A stretch of DNA of 64,000 bases, from contig NC_061123.1 in the NCBI RefSeq assembly GCF_905220365.1, positions 1,302,001 through 1,366,000 of the forward strand. Reading direction: 5' to 3'. A program made the position numbers and the translations under genes. Below the pieces are notes generated by a model. That model saw only the letters and a list, made by a program, of their open reading frames with translations. It searched no databases and was not told where the DNA came from. Numbering within the stretch: position 1 is the first letter of the stretch; every line of letters begins with the position of its first letter. Positions 10,575-21,014 of the stretch are shown here, one piece after another. Source of the stretch: Vanessa cardui (lineage: Eukaryota; Arthropoda; Insecta; Lepidoptera; Nymphalidae).

Positions 10575-10728
10575 CAACAACAACAACATCAGCCTGTAAA
10601 TTCCGCCTGCTGGGCTAAAGGCCTCCTCTCCCTTTGAGGAAAAGGTTTGGAACATGTTCCACCACGCAGTTCCAATGCGGGTTGGTGGAATGCACATGTG
10701 GCAAATTTTTTATGAAATTTGTCACGAG
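10575..10728 (-). mobile_element. SINE-a copy 2, 3' fragment
   Basis: Starts with the (CAA)n tail in reverse, then 'AGCCTGTAAATT', 'GGGCTAAAGGCCTCCTCTCC', 'CAATGCGGGTTGGTGGAATG' and 'CACATGTGG'. The tRNA head is absent. It stops where the Fold-d fragment begins at about 10737. Confidence 0.88.
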
Positions 10729-10736
10729 CCTCTTGA

Positions 10737-11062
10737 TTGACCCAGTATGATATCGTATAAAAGGTAATTTAAACATATTTCTTAAAGTATTCTCGTATTG
10801 TTTTTTGATAGATATAGTATAGGGTTGGCTGACACCGGCTCCAAATATAACAATAACTATAACTACGTTATATAATCGTAAATCGACTTTTAAGTAGTCT
10901 AATATTTTTCATTTCATTTTACCTAGGAGGACTCTCAAAAATATGTTAAATATGCAATTATTTTTATTACTTTTTAGTGCATTTTTATTTGTTTTAAAAT
11001 AGTGTTTTGTTTGAAGTCGGTTTTTCTTTTTGTTAAAATTTTATTTATTTTATTTGTGTGAT
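10737..11062 (+). repeat. Fold-d fragment: loop half plus one inverted-repeat arm
   Basis: 10737-10827 matches the internal loop of the full copy at 35489-35630 ('TTGATTGACCCAGTATGATA'). 10828-11062 matches one arm ('GGTTGGCTGACACCGGCTCC' to 'GAAGTCGGTTTTTCTTTTTG'). The opposite arm and the unique half are missing. Confidence 0.85.
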
Positions 11063-12035
11063 GTGGCGTTGATTTTGCTTGTTCCTTCCAACAATATTAA
11101 TTTAATCCTAACCCTAGTATTCACGTTTTACAAAGTAACGTCAAATATGACTGTTACATATACTCTGCAAATAAGAATAAGTCTGTATAAAATACTTACA
11201 AATATGGTTCCAGAAACACAATTGCGTACGGTCGGTCGTCCTTTAAAGATCCCGTCCTTCGAACATTAAACTTAAAATATACACAGGCGCAAATAATCGA
11301 GGCAATCAATTTTTGAGAATTTTTCGATTATTACCGGATTAAAACGAAGCAACATCGATATATTTAAGATTTTAAATAAACATGATTATTTTTATTATTA
11401 TAGTTATTAATTACGGGATATTTATCCTGTTTTTTATTTTTGTTCGTTAGAGACATTTCGACATTATGTACGAATGTCGTGTTCACGAAACTGAAGTTTG
11501 CGGGTAGATGTGGATAATGTTAGAAGTGTCCATATCGGACTACCTTCTTTCTCATACGTTTGCTGCGTAAATGCCAGGTTCGGAGCTCAGCCGAATAAAA
11601 ATAAAAAGCATGGTAAATATCCCGTATTCAATAACTGTAACGGTATATTTAAGTCGTTGAAGGTATCAATACGAATTTAAATACGAATGATTGTATTAGT
11701 CCACTGGACCGGACGGACTTAAATAAATTTAATAGTAAAAATACCTATTACCAATGATATTCTAATAAACGGATATGTTATACCCATACTAAACAACAGA
11801 AAAAAGTGTGCCGCGCCGGGGACCGTTTATTTTACATTTCGTTACAAGTAAAAAGGATATCTTGATAAGAAAAATAAGAAAAAAAGAGACAACTAGATGT
11901 TTTAATTGCGCAAAACGTATTACTACGTAATACGACTAAAGGCAAACGTCCCAATTAGGACGTTTTCTAGTCTTCACTTTTTGCGCGTTAATAACATATC
12001 TGTTTACTAGAACATCATAGCCTATTACTTTATAC
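11063..12035. other. Mostly unassigned AT-rich DNA with a structured segment
   Basis: No supportable gene. Two short hairpins inside an outer stem occupy 11908-11986 (separate entry). 11498-11680 is open on the plus strand but shows no recognisable protein features. Confidence 0.5.
11908..11986. repeat. Three-stem cruciform-like inverted repeat
   Basis: Outer stem GCGCAAAA (11908-11915) pairs with TTTTGCGC (11979-11986). It encloses hairpin CGTATTAC/GTAATACG (11916-11923 and 11927-11934, loop TAC) and hairpin AAACGTCC/GGACGTTT (11944-11951 and 11958-11965). It could be a small MITE core. The function is unknown. Confidence 0.7.
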
Positions 12036-12076
12036 TTTTCAACCGACTTCCAAAAGGAGGAGGTTATCAATTCGTC

Positions 12077-12080
<4 letters not shown>

Positions 12081-12117
<37 letters not shown>
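12081..12117 (+). repeat. Homopolymer T tract (37 nt)
   Basis: An uninterrupted T run inside Fold-d copy 1. The equivalent position in copy 2 is an A run of 52 nt (36907-36958). Confidence 0.95.
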
Positions 12118-12123
<6 letters not shown>

Positions 12124-12562
12124 GTTACCTCATAACTTTTTACTGGGTGGACCGATTTTGATAATTTTTTTTTGTTTGAAAGGTAGTGCTTCCCGTGGGG
12201 TCCCATTTTTTTTATTTTTTTTTCCGATGATGGTATCCATGTGAAAACGACATAAGTCTTAAATTTGCATTATGTATATGCGCGACAAATAGGTGAATAA
12301 CTGAAAATCACGTTAACCAATTTTGATAATTCTTTTTTTATTATAAAATATATACATCAAGGGTAATTTGGTGAAAGTTTGGTAAGGTTCTGAGCACAGG
12401 ATCCATGACAAAGTAACGGAACGGAAGGGAACGGAACAATTCTGAGGAGCACGTTAGCGATACTCGGTCGAATCTTTTATTTATAGGTTATTTGGATATT
12501 TGAGTCACCTTCCGTAATGTGGTTATGTTTATGTAATTATCATAGTCGAATATTATAATCAA

Positions 12563-12816
12563 CTAGCTACCTATCCCGGCTTCGCACGGGTGCAATACTG
12601 ATACTAAATATACTACAGAATTTGTTTATATACGACATCACATCGCAAACTTCTAAAATTATCAGTGTTTCTTTACTATATTGTTCATGTATTATATACA
12701 CAAACCTTCCCCTTGAATCACACTATCTTTTAAAAAAAACCGCATCAAAATCCGTTGCGTAGATTTAAAGATATAGGGACAGAGAAAGCGACTTTGTTTT
12801 ATACTATGTAGTGATG
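12563..12816 (+). repeat. Rep-e segment embedded in Fold-d copy 1
   Basis: Runs from 'CTAGCTACCTATCCCGGC' to 'GACTTTGTTTTATACTATGT' 'AGTGATG'. The same block sits at the matching place in copy 2 (36216-36460) and occurs alone at 33846-34105, so it was already inside Fold-d before the two copies diverged, or is a part of it that is also spread separately. Confidence 0.75.
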
Positions 12817-13157
12817 GAACTCCTATACAGCTCGCAGTTAGGGTGCGATATGGGGCAGAATTTCTTACTATCTTTAATCAAATTTTGTGTATGTGATGTT
12901 ATGTCATATGATGTACGAAATATAGTTGGTCTTTTTCAAAGTTTTTTTGCTGAGTTCGATTACAGCTCTTTCGAGGGATCCTTGTAGTTTACGCCGAGTG
13001 ACGTATTAAATCCGCATTTTCGAAAGTCTATTTTTGCTTTATTCGCAAGTTTCCTTTGAAATTGTCCTCGAAGTAGTTTCTGACTCATATAAACGGAACG
13101 CTTAATCTATCCATATTAAAAAAAATTAGTTAGTCAACATCAGCTTCACTTAAAATC

Positions 13158-13762
13158 AAAAAATAAATAAAATTTTAACAAAAAGAAAAACCGACTTCAA
13201 ACAAAACACTATTTTAAAACAAATGAATATGCACGAAAAAGTAATAAAAATAATTGCGTATTCAACATATTTTTTAGAGTCTTCCTAAGTTAAATGAAAT
13301 TAAAAATATTAGACTACTTAAAAGTCGTTTAACGATTATATCATGTAGTTATAATTATTGTTATATTTGGAGTCGGTGTCAGCCAATAAAACCCTACAGT
13401 ATATCTATCAAAAAACAATACGAGAATACTTTAACAAATATGTTTTTACAAATTACCTTTTACACAATAATATACTGGATCAATCAAAGGGCTCGTATCG
13501 GTTTTTTCTTTTGATTGTTGGGGCAAGGGCACCGTGGCTGACACCGGCTCCAAATATACCAATAACTATAACTACATGATATAATCGTTAATCGACTTTT
13601 AAGTAGTCTAATATTTTTCATTTCATTTAACTTAGGAAGACTCTAAAAAATATGTTGAATACGCAATTATTTTTATTACTTTTTCGTGCATATTCATTTG
13701 TTTTAAAATAGTGTTTTGTTTGAAGTCGGTTTTTCTTTTTGTTAAAATTTTATTTATTTTTT
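13158..13762. repeat. Foldback: 227-bp inverted arms around a 151-bp loop (Fold-d copy 1)
   Basis: The left arm 13158-13384 reads 'AACAAAAAGAAAAACCGACT' to 'GGAGTCGGTGTCAGCC'. The right arm 13536-13762 is its inverse, from 'GGCTGACACCGGCTCC' to 'TTTTTGTTAAAATTTTATTT', with scattered mismatches. The arms are equal in length. Solo arms occur at 10828-11062, 35060-35235 and 62075-62280. Confidence 0.9.
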
Positions 13763-13774
13763 AATCATAAGCTA

Positions 13775-13965
13775 ACAATTATTGCTACCAGTTGTCGCCT
13801 GCGACTTGGCTCGCGTTTTAAGGGTTTGGGTTCTCATTTGCTAGGCAAAAAAGTAGCCCTTCTCCTTCCTGGGAATTCTGCTTCATACGAAATTTCATCA
13901 AACTCAGTTCATTGGTTTGGTAGTGAAAGAGCGACTAACAAAGTTACTTTCACATTTATAATATT
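13775..13965 (+). repeat. Rep-j copy 1
   Basis: Carries 'GTCGCCTGCGACTTGGCTCG', 'GCAAAAAAGTAGCCCTTCTC', 'CGAAATTTCATCAAACTC' and 'TCACATTTATAATATT', the same order as copies at 26412, 38115 and 58740. It abuts the right end of Fold-d copy 1. Confidence 0.75.
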
Positions 13966-14859
13966 TTACGACACGTACGCAACACCTTTTTTTAAGTAGA
14001 TGTAATGAATAAATTAATTTTGAATATATATTTTCTATGCTGAATAAATATTCTGACTGTTTGACTGAATTCTGACGTTTTCACAACACTCTGAACAAGT
14101 AAATAAAAAAAATCAACCTCAAACGTCATTAATAAACATAATAAAATTAATTCATTCCTTTGACAAAGGAAGTGTTCAAATTGTAAGATCTATTACACCA
14201 TAAATTAAGACTAAAAGGTATGTTGTGTAGTCATCAAACAGGTATACTAAGGGTGTCTACAGACGAAACAATACGATGTATTAAAATAAACTTAAGATTA
14301 AAAGTAATGTGCTCATCAATCAAATATTATACTAAGGGTAATACAGACTGCACAAAAACATTCGATTTTACGGGAAATATTTAATTGGGTTGTCTGGAAG
14401 ATATTGCTAATTAGCCATAAGTTTACCCATTGTATTTTCGTTTTTGCATTTTACTAATTTTGTTTTTTTGTTTTTTTTTTTTTTTCTATGTGTACTCATA
14501 ACAACAATAAAGTATATTTCATTTCATTTCAAATTGTGTCATGTATAGTATTGCAGTAATTTTTGTATGGATGCACATTATTTTGAAAACTATGAATATG
14601 TGAATTTAAAAGATCAACTATTAATAATATCACAGCGTCTTATTCAGAAACAGATTTATATCTTATGTTAAAGTGTTAATCAATATATGGAATGTATATT
14701 TACGGCAAAGCGAGCCTAATGTGGTTAATTCTCCTTTATAACGCTAATAATCATTAGTAGATTTGTGTAATCTAGACCAGGATTGATGACGTTAAGTGCT
14801 CCCAAAATCTAATGAAATGAACTATTTAGCTACAAAGGTGGCTATAAAGTAAAGTAGAA
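13966..14859. other. AT-rich stretch, no gene seen
   Basis: No supportable gene. A T-tract and 'ATTTCATTTCATTTC' low-complexity sequence sit near 14460-14530. Confidence 0.55.
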
Positions 14860-15140
14860 GTAAAGTAAAGTAACAGCCTGTAAATTTCCCACTGCTGAGA
14901 TAAGGCCTCCTCTTCCATTAAGGAGAGGGTTTGGGACATATTCCACCACGCTGTGCCAATGCGGGTTGGCGGATTCACATGTGGCAGAATTTCGTTGAAA
15001 TTAGACTTAAGGAGTTTACTCACGTTTTCCTTCAGAAAATACAAAAAAGCTTATGAAGATTCTGTGGTGTTTGCCTGGGTTTGAACTTGCAATCATCGGT
15101 TAAGGTGTACGAATTCTAACCACTGGGCCATCTCGGCTCA
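14860..15140 (-). mobile_element. SINE-a copy 3, full length
   Basis: In reverse it has the tRNA-like head ('TGAGCCGAGATGGCCCAGTG' read on minus, B box near 15081-15093) and the common body. The tail on this strand reads as (AAAGT)n at 14860-14872, unlike the (TTG)n tail of other copies. Confidence 0.9.
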
Positions 15141-15567
15141 AGTTCGCTATACCTGTAGATAAAGCTATAGAAGCAGTGTATTGAGGGTTATACTCCGATA
15201 TTGGCAATTTTCTCGTCTAGAGGTAACCACTTAGTTATCACAGAGAGGCTAGATGATATTATATTTCCTTCCTTAATTATTAATTAAGAAACTATGAACA
15301 TTGATTTTTAAATCACTTTTATTAATAACAAATCATTAATAACGTTGACTGTAATAATAGAATTTTAATTTTAAAATTAATAAAATCTAATACATACTTT
15401 GATGCTAAAGGTGAACGATTTAATATATTATAAGATGATATTCCACTTCGCACATGAAATGATCATCTTCATAACTTATAGTATTATAATCAATTCTTTA
15501 ATTTATTTATGTTCGTAGATAAATGATTGATAACCTTCTGAGATGAAACCAACAATAATTATAAATA

Positions 15568-15776
15568 AAAATATACTTTATTCAAGTAGACTTTTACTAA
15601 CACTTTTAAATCGTGATTTTATAAACTATAATAAATGAAGCTACTACTGAATCGAAAAGTAGATTCTACCGAGAAGAATTTTCAGGAAACTCAGTGGTTA
15701 CTCTTTTTCAACATTTAAAAATATTTCTATATGTAATGTATCATGCCTGGAAGTCAACAAGTACGGTATTGAAATA
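15568..15776 (-). mobile_element. Rep-h copy 2
   Basis: Reverse of copy 1: 'ATACTTTATTCAAGTAGAC', 'AGTAGATTCTACCGAGAAGA', 'GTTACTCTTTTTCAACATTT', 'CATGCCTGGAAGTCAACA'. Several substitutions show age. Confidence 0.75.
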
Positions 15777-17059
15777 GTTAAGGTTTAAAAACGTTTAAGG
15801 TGGAATTAGTCAAATTGTAAGGTTGCAACGAGGCCGAACGCAACCGCAGACTACTTCAGCCTGTGATTATATCTTTACCCCAGACTCGGTAACTTCGAAG
15901 CTATAGTTACGAGTCTTAACAATTATATATTGTTACGAATCAGCGTTTGAAGGGATTACTAATAATACTCTGGGGCAAACATTTTTAAATCGTCATGTAT
16001 CGAACAGGATTAAATTATACATAAAGCAACTATTGATTCGGAATTTTATTCCTACTTAAATAAACACACTTACCCATATTTTAATCTAAATACTAATTCG
16101 AAAATATATGAGTATTTACGGTTTTTTTTGGAAGCAAATTTTCCTCAAGGAAGAAAATAACTAATTTTAAAAGATTAAAATTTGCGTTACAATATTTATT
16201 TCAATCCTAAACCTATATTGCATACAATATTGGTCACTGTTTTAATACTAATAATTAATAACAATGTGGATATACTGTAGTTTTTCTTTCCTTACATACG
16301 TATACATACATACGTCTTTCCTTACATTACTGTGTAAGGAATGGTTGGTTGGTTTGATGTGCTATCAACCTTGGGAATTAAGGTGGTATGTCCCTTGTGC
16401 CTGTCGGTATATCTGATGAGCGGTTGGGTGGCTCCACCGAAAAAGTTGTTTAATAGGTTTTCATAAAATATAATTCTGTAAAATTTGATTCAAAATTAGA
16501 TAAATATTCTTGTTAATATATTGAAAAATATTCTTCCACGTTAACGTCGCTTTGAATATATCAAGTCTATAATCAACCTTATTATACAAAATGTAATAAG
16601 CGTTTTGGACGTTGAGTAATAGGTGGCATTATTATATAGAGGAGTTGGCGTGGCGCCAATCAATTTCGTAAGGCTGCTTTGCTAGGTGTCCCGAATCAGG
16701 GGCGATTCTATCAATAACATTTGACGGGCCTCTGTAGATGTTTATAATGGCTTTGTGAGAATTCAATTCGATATTATTGAGCTGTAAGGTTCGATTAATG
16801 ATTGGGTTCATATTGTTTGTATTTTCATTTAATGTTTAAAGAGACTTTAGCAATTAAACTCGTAGTAAAAGTAACCCTGAATACGTCTAAGTGTTGCAGT
16901 ATTCTTAGCCTTATCTTATCTTATTTCGTCCATTATCATTAGAACAGCGTTGTAAAATATTACAAGTAAGCATATGCAAATTTTCTCAAGATTTTTTTCT
17001 TCATCACCGATCAAGAGATGTTAGAAGCACGATTATGTACGCTGCTTAACAGGATTTAA
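15777..17059. other. Unassigned stretch with one Rep-c scrap
   Basis: No supportable gene. 15820-15930 and 16640-16740 are somewhat richer in GC but show no family or frame I recognise. Rep-c fragment at 16355-16440 is listed separately. Confidence 0.5.
16355..16440 (-). repeat. Rep-c fragment with internal deletion
   Basis: 'ATCAACCTTGGGAATTAAGG' then 'TATGTCCCTTGTGCCTGT' match the minus-strand middle of Rep-c. The sequence jumps to 'ATCTGATGAGCGGTTGGGTG' with the part between missing. Confidence 0.65.
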
Positions 17060-17345
17060 ATCTGCAATCTAAGAGTTCGAGAATCTAGTTGCAAACTAAG
17101 AGTAAGTCCTCTGTTATAAAGTGACTACTTTGAGGCTCGCGACGCCGGTCATAAAAATCTCATTAACAGTCCGGAGTCAGAAAGTTAGTAACGTCTTGTG
17201 CCTTAGAAAGCAATCGTAACTCGTAAATCCTTTTCTTTTACTCGTCGTGTTGTATTTGCTCTCCCATCGAATTATGAAAGTGCATCGATATTAAATCTCA
17301 CACTTGTGTGCCATAATATATTCTATTAGCTGATTTGATTGGCCC
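17060..17345 (+). mobile_element. Rep-g copy 1, degenerate SINE-like element
   Basis: The order 'GGCTCGCGACGCCGG', 'AACAGTCCGGAGTCAGAA', 'GTCGTGTTGTATTTGCTCTC', 'CCATCGAATTATGAAAGTG', 'GTGTGCCATAATAT' follows a lepidopteran tRNA-derived SINE as I remember it. Head boxes are eroded. Identification is from memory and needs alignment. Confidence 0.5.
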
Positions 17346-17356
17346 TCATTATCGAC

Positions 17357-17387
17357 AAATCGAATTGTCAAATTGACAATTCGATTT
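17357..17387. repeat. Perfect 31-bp palindrome
   Basis: Arms of 15 bp, AAATCGAATTGTCAA (17357-17371) and its exact inverse (17373-17387), around a single A. It lies just past the end of Rep-g. Confidence 0.97.
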
Positions 17388-17692
17388 AAGCGTTTTCCTT
17401 AAACCCTGTAACCGATCAATGGATTGGAATAAAATATATTTTTATGGATACTTTATGTATGTGTTCCAAAATGCTTATATATATTACACGGTAAAAATTA
17501 CAACAGTTTTATGAAGGCTGTAATTAACGTAATCCACCATACTAAAGGAAATGTTCTGTAAAATGTCAATATTTTGTAAGTCATTAAAATCATAATATAA
17601 TTGAATTAAGGAGCCTTTTACTCACTTAGCCTGTAGCAAGGGCTGGTGAATTATCATTTTAGGCGACTGATTTATACGTAAAGCTAACGTCT

Positions 17693-17790
17693 CGGAATGT
17701 AGATTTTTAGACCTAGAAGAACCGGGTAGAAACTCAGTAGTTACTCTTTTCCAACATTTGAAAAATTTATTTCAGATACTATTACAGTTA
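17693..17790 (-). repeat. Rep-h fragment (copy 3)
   Basis: 'CGGAATGTAGATTTTTAGAC', 'AGAAGAACCGGGTAGAAACT' and 'CAGTAGTTACTCTTTTCCAA' are the middle of Rep-h in reverse. Both ends are lost. Confidence 0.65.
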
Positions 17791-19368
17791 CAGTACTCTC
17801 TCCACACTTTTGTACCGTTTTTACAATCTTGCGTTGATTAAGACTTATTTATAAATGTTTCTTTTAAATATCTGAAGAATTTTACTATAGAGAAAAATAT
17901 ACAAATATTGTGGCATAATATTGAAAAAGCGGATTCGAAAACAAGGGTACTTCTTGCATTCATACAATGATTATCACTGATCCCATCAAAGAGAGCAATG
18001 TTGCTGTAAATATAATATTATTTTTAATTCATTGTGACTGTAAAACATATTCCAATTCTCAAGCACCAATATTTTGAAAAGATCAGAAGCTTTGTGATTT
18101 CTTTGTTGCAATATGAACACATTTAATATTTGTAGTTTCCCCTACGTTACCCCTACTTATACATCATTTGGTGCTTTATGAGAAAAATATGAGGGTGAAC
18201 TCAAGTGACTGCGTACAGCGTGACGCCGAAACTACATGATGAAGTCTCTCGCTTATCGTACTTTTAGCGTCAAGTCGCTCAAAATTGACGTCTTCCTTTA
18301 TCTTATTTGTGCTGTCTTATTAATGTTTTTTAAATTATTAGGAATAATCAGTACATTATAAAACGATTTATTGTAAATAATTAATTATATTTAATAAATC
18401 AAAAGTAGTAAAACTTACACGGTAGAAGAAGGTCAAACAAAAGAATGTATGTTATCATACTTTTTAGGAAATTTAAATTCTTTATTACTTTGAATGTATA
18501 GAATACCGAATTGTTTTACCCTGGATTGAAGTGACTATTTTGTAGACTACCATTAGCATATTGGCATCAGCACATTAACAACACGTGTTGTAAAGAAACG
18601 AACATAAAGAATTAGTGAAATAGAAGAATAATATCCTAGCTTACTACGTTACGTCAACCCTGACGTAAGATCTTAAAACTCACACAAATTGTACGTCAAG
18701 CCCGAGCCGCCTATTAGTACCACTAACTTTTCATATATTTTACGCTAACCAGCAATACATAGCACTCTTGTATTCCATCTAGTAGACTTGCCAGCGCAAT
18801 ATATACACTCAAGCATAAGGCTATGCAATTTTAGAAAATATATTTAAATAATGAATACATAAACTTTACGATAAAATAATCAACAAAGATTTATATGAAC
18901 GAGAAGCAGAATAAACTAATTTGACAAAAGGGAAGCTTAGTCCAATCGTATGCAAATGTGCGCTTTGTATGCGCAATTGTAACTCAATATACAGTTCAGT
19001 TTGACGATAAACACGATTATGGTTGCCAGAAATCATAAAAGAACAAAATTATTCATTATTTTATAAGTGATTTTTTTGCTAACGGTTCTTATAAAATATA
19101 ACGTAACTGCTTCAAAAAGATTCTTGGAGAGTGACATTTTGTACATATAAAATATATTATGTGAATTTGTCACGCCATGAATATAAAGATAATTATATTA
19201 TTATTAATTCAAAATGCAATCATCACTTTATTTTAATTTTTTCTTTATTATTTAACATTTATTTTACCTACAAAATGTTTTTGTGTTATGTCCCCTACTA
19301 AATGTATTTAATATTAAGTTTTCACAAAATTTCGATTATGATCGAAGATATAATTTGGTTTCTTTCAG
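17791..19368. other. AT-rich stretch, no gene seen
   Basis: No supportable gene or repeat. 18200-18290 is slightly richer in CpG but carries no recognisable signal. Confidence 0.5.
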
Positions 19369-19590
19369 ATATGCGGAATATTCAGCGTAGTATCAGCCTT
19401 AAACAACGCTTCACGCTGTATTACAGAAATTAGCACCAAATCATTCGACGCTATAATTAACCCTGTCGTTTCGTCGTCCGTCGAAAATTTGAATAATGAA
19501 CTCAGCAATACTGTACGAATAATCTCGACAATCCCAGCAAAACAGGGTCGGGAAATATCAGAAAGTTATATAGCATATAACATGATGTAA
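19369..19590 (+). CDS. Candidate terminal coding exon, unrecognised
   Basis: A pyrimidine-rich run ending TTTCTTTCAG (19359-19368) looks like a 3' splice site. The sequence right after it is open for 73 codons to TAA at 19588-19590, starting 'ICGIFSVVSALNNASRCITE' and including 'SFDAIINPVVSSSVENLNNE'. Codons and composition look protein-like and richer in GC than the flanks. The frame has a stop about 33 bases upstream of the acceptor, as expected if the start lies in another exon. No ATG opens the frame. In another phase the same exon would give a 20-residue tail from the ATG at 19371. I do not recognise the protein. It is probably soluble, with no clear signal or membrane segment. A decayed transposon frame is the alternative. 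Confidence 0.3.
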   Translation: MCGIFSVVSALNNASRCITEISTKSFDAIINPVVSSSVENLNNELSNTVRIISTIPAKQGREISESYIAYNMM

Positions 19591-20837
19591 ATAATATGGA
19601 CATTTTAAGCCCTTTATTATATCAATGAAAATGAAACACAAGTATATGTCAATAAAAAAGTAAGAGTTAAAATATTGAGCAGTTTTGAGGCCATGTGTCG
19701 GCAAACATTCACATGACGCTGTGACGAATCTGGGTGATGAGTGATTGTACTTGTACGTCAATGCTTTCTTAAAAGTTATTTATAATTTTCACTGTTCGAT
19801 TTCGTCCTGATCAATTTCAATTACGGCATTTAATTTCAAAAGAGCGCGCCATTAATTCATACTCTTAATTCCCCCACCTATAATGAGATCGGTCATAGGA
19901 CACGACTGCAAAGAATTCAGGCACATGACCATCGGTTTTACGAAACTGAGAGTTTACTGAGAGTTATTCAGTAACTTTTGTAACTTTTTATTGGCCCGAC
20001 CTTGTATTTAAGTTACGTCTTTATCGAAATTAATTCCGCCAAATTTGTACCAGCAACTCTATGTAGTGTATGGTTTAAAAACACATACTAAACATATATA
20101 AAATCAATGGCGGGTTAAACCCATCAAAGGTAACTCTCGGGTCTTTGCTTGCTTAATGTAATTAAATTAATGGTGTTTACATACGATTGCTGGCGTAACA
20201 TGTTATCTTGAACGTCTAAAATTTATTACTGACCGGCCATTGTATAATTTTGCAATATCATTAGTGTAATTACAAATCAAATTATTCGTGACGTTAATAT
20301 TGTTACCTATTCAATAATTCATTGAATATCGGTAAACCGCTGATATAATTATTATATGACGAAATGTCATATGTGACTGTTCCACGCATTAGATGTTAAT
20401 CAATGAGGTTAATTATTGTGTTTTGAGTGATGTGTAAGTCATTTGATCTCGGTTGTGGTAATTAATTTGAATTTGGAAGATTATTTTTGGAATTTAAGTT
20501 GATTTTAAATATTTATATGTGTGAGTATACGTATAATGTACATACGTGTATGTCTGTGGTGGTGTTTAATGTTTATCAATTATTCATTGTACGAACAAAA
20601 TTCTTATATCCGATACGTAATTGTTTAAAAGAGAACAGATTAATTTTATCTTTAAATTCTATTTATAAAATACTGACAAGTTGAGAATATAAAACTGAGG
20701 CCATGAGACAAGACAATTTGTAAAAAGTCTAGTTTTTGAACAAAAACTTCTAAGGCGCCCTGATGTTAGGAACTTGATAGCATTATATGGGAAATCGATA
20801 TAAAGTTTAATGCACTTGCTATGAAATAATTTAGTAC
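19591..20837. other. AT-rich stretch, no gene seen
   Basis: No supportable gene or repeat family recognised between the candidate exon and the next Rep-c copy. Confidence 0.5.
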
Positions 20838-21014
20838 TCGACTTTGTGCAGGCCCAATAGGTAAGTACCACCCACTCATCAGATATTCTACCAATCATAC
20901 TTCATGTCACTTTTTAAAGGCTGATACGCAAGTGTAACTACTGACACAACAGATACTCGTATATTGTGGTATATAACATTTTGGTTCCAAAGGTTGGTAG
21001 CGCATTGGCGATGT
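20838..21014 (+). mobile_element. Rep-c copy 3, 3'-truncated
   Basis: 'TTTGTGCAGGCCCAATAGG', 'TAAGTACCACCCACTCATCA', 'GATATTCTACC' and 'GCGCATTGGCGATGTAAATA' place it in Rep-c. The part after the 'CGATGTAA' block is missing and the middle is diverged. Confidence 0.75.

Larger units (their letters stand above)
12036..13762 (+). mobile_element. Fold-d copy 1, full 1.73-kb non-autonomous element
   Basis: The left end is 'TTTTCAACCGACTTCC' and the right end 'GAAGTCGGTTTTTCTTTTTG', giving a 10-bp terminal inverted motif AACCGACTTC/GAAGTCGGTT. Order of parts: left end, T-tract (12081-12117), 'GGGTGGACCGATTTTGATAA', an embedded Rep-e segment (12563-12816), then a foldback (13158-13762). Its reverse complement recurs at 35267-36994 at similar length, so the whole arrangement is one inherited unit. 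No transposase or other coding frame is present, so movement would need a partner in trans. The superfamily is unassigned. Confidence 0.85.
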
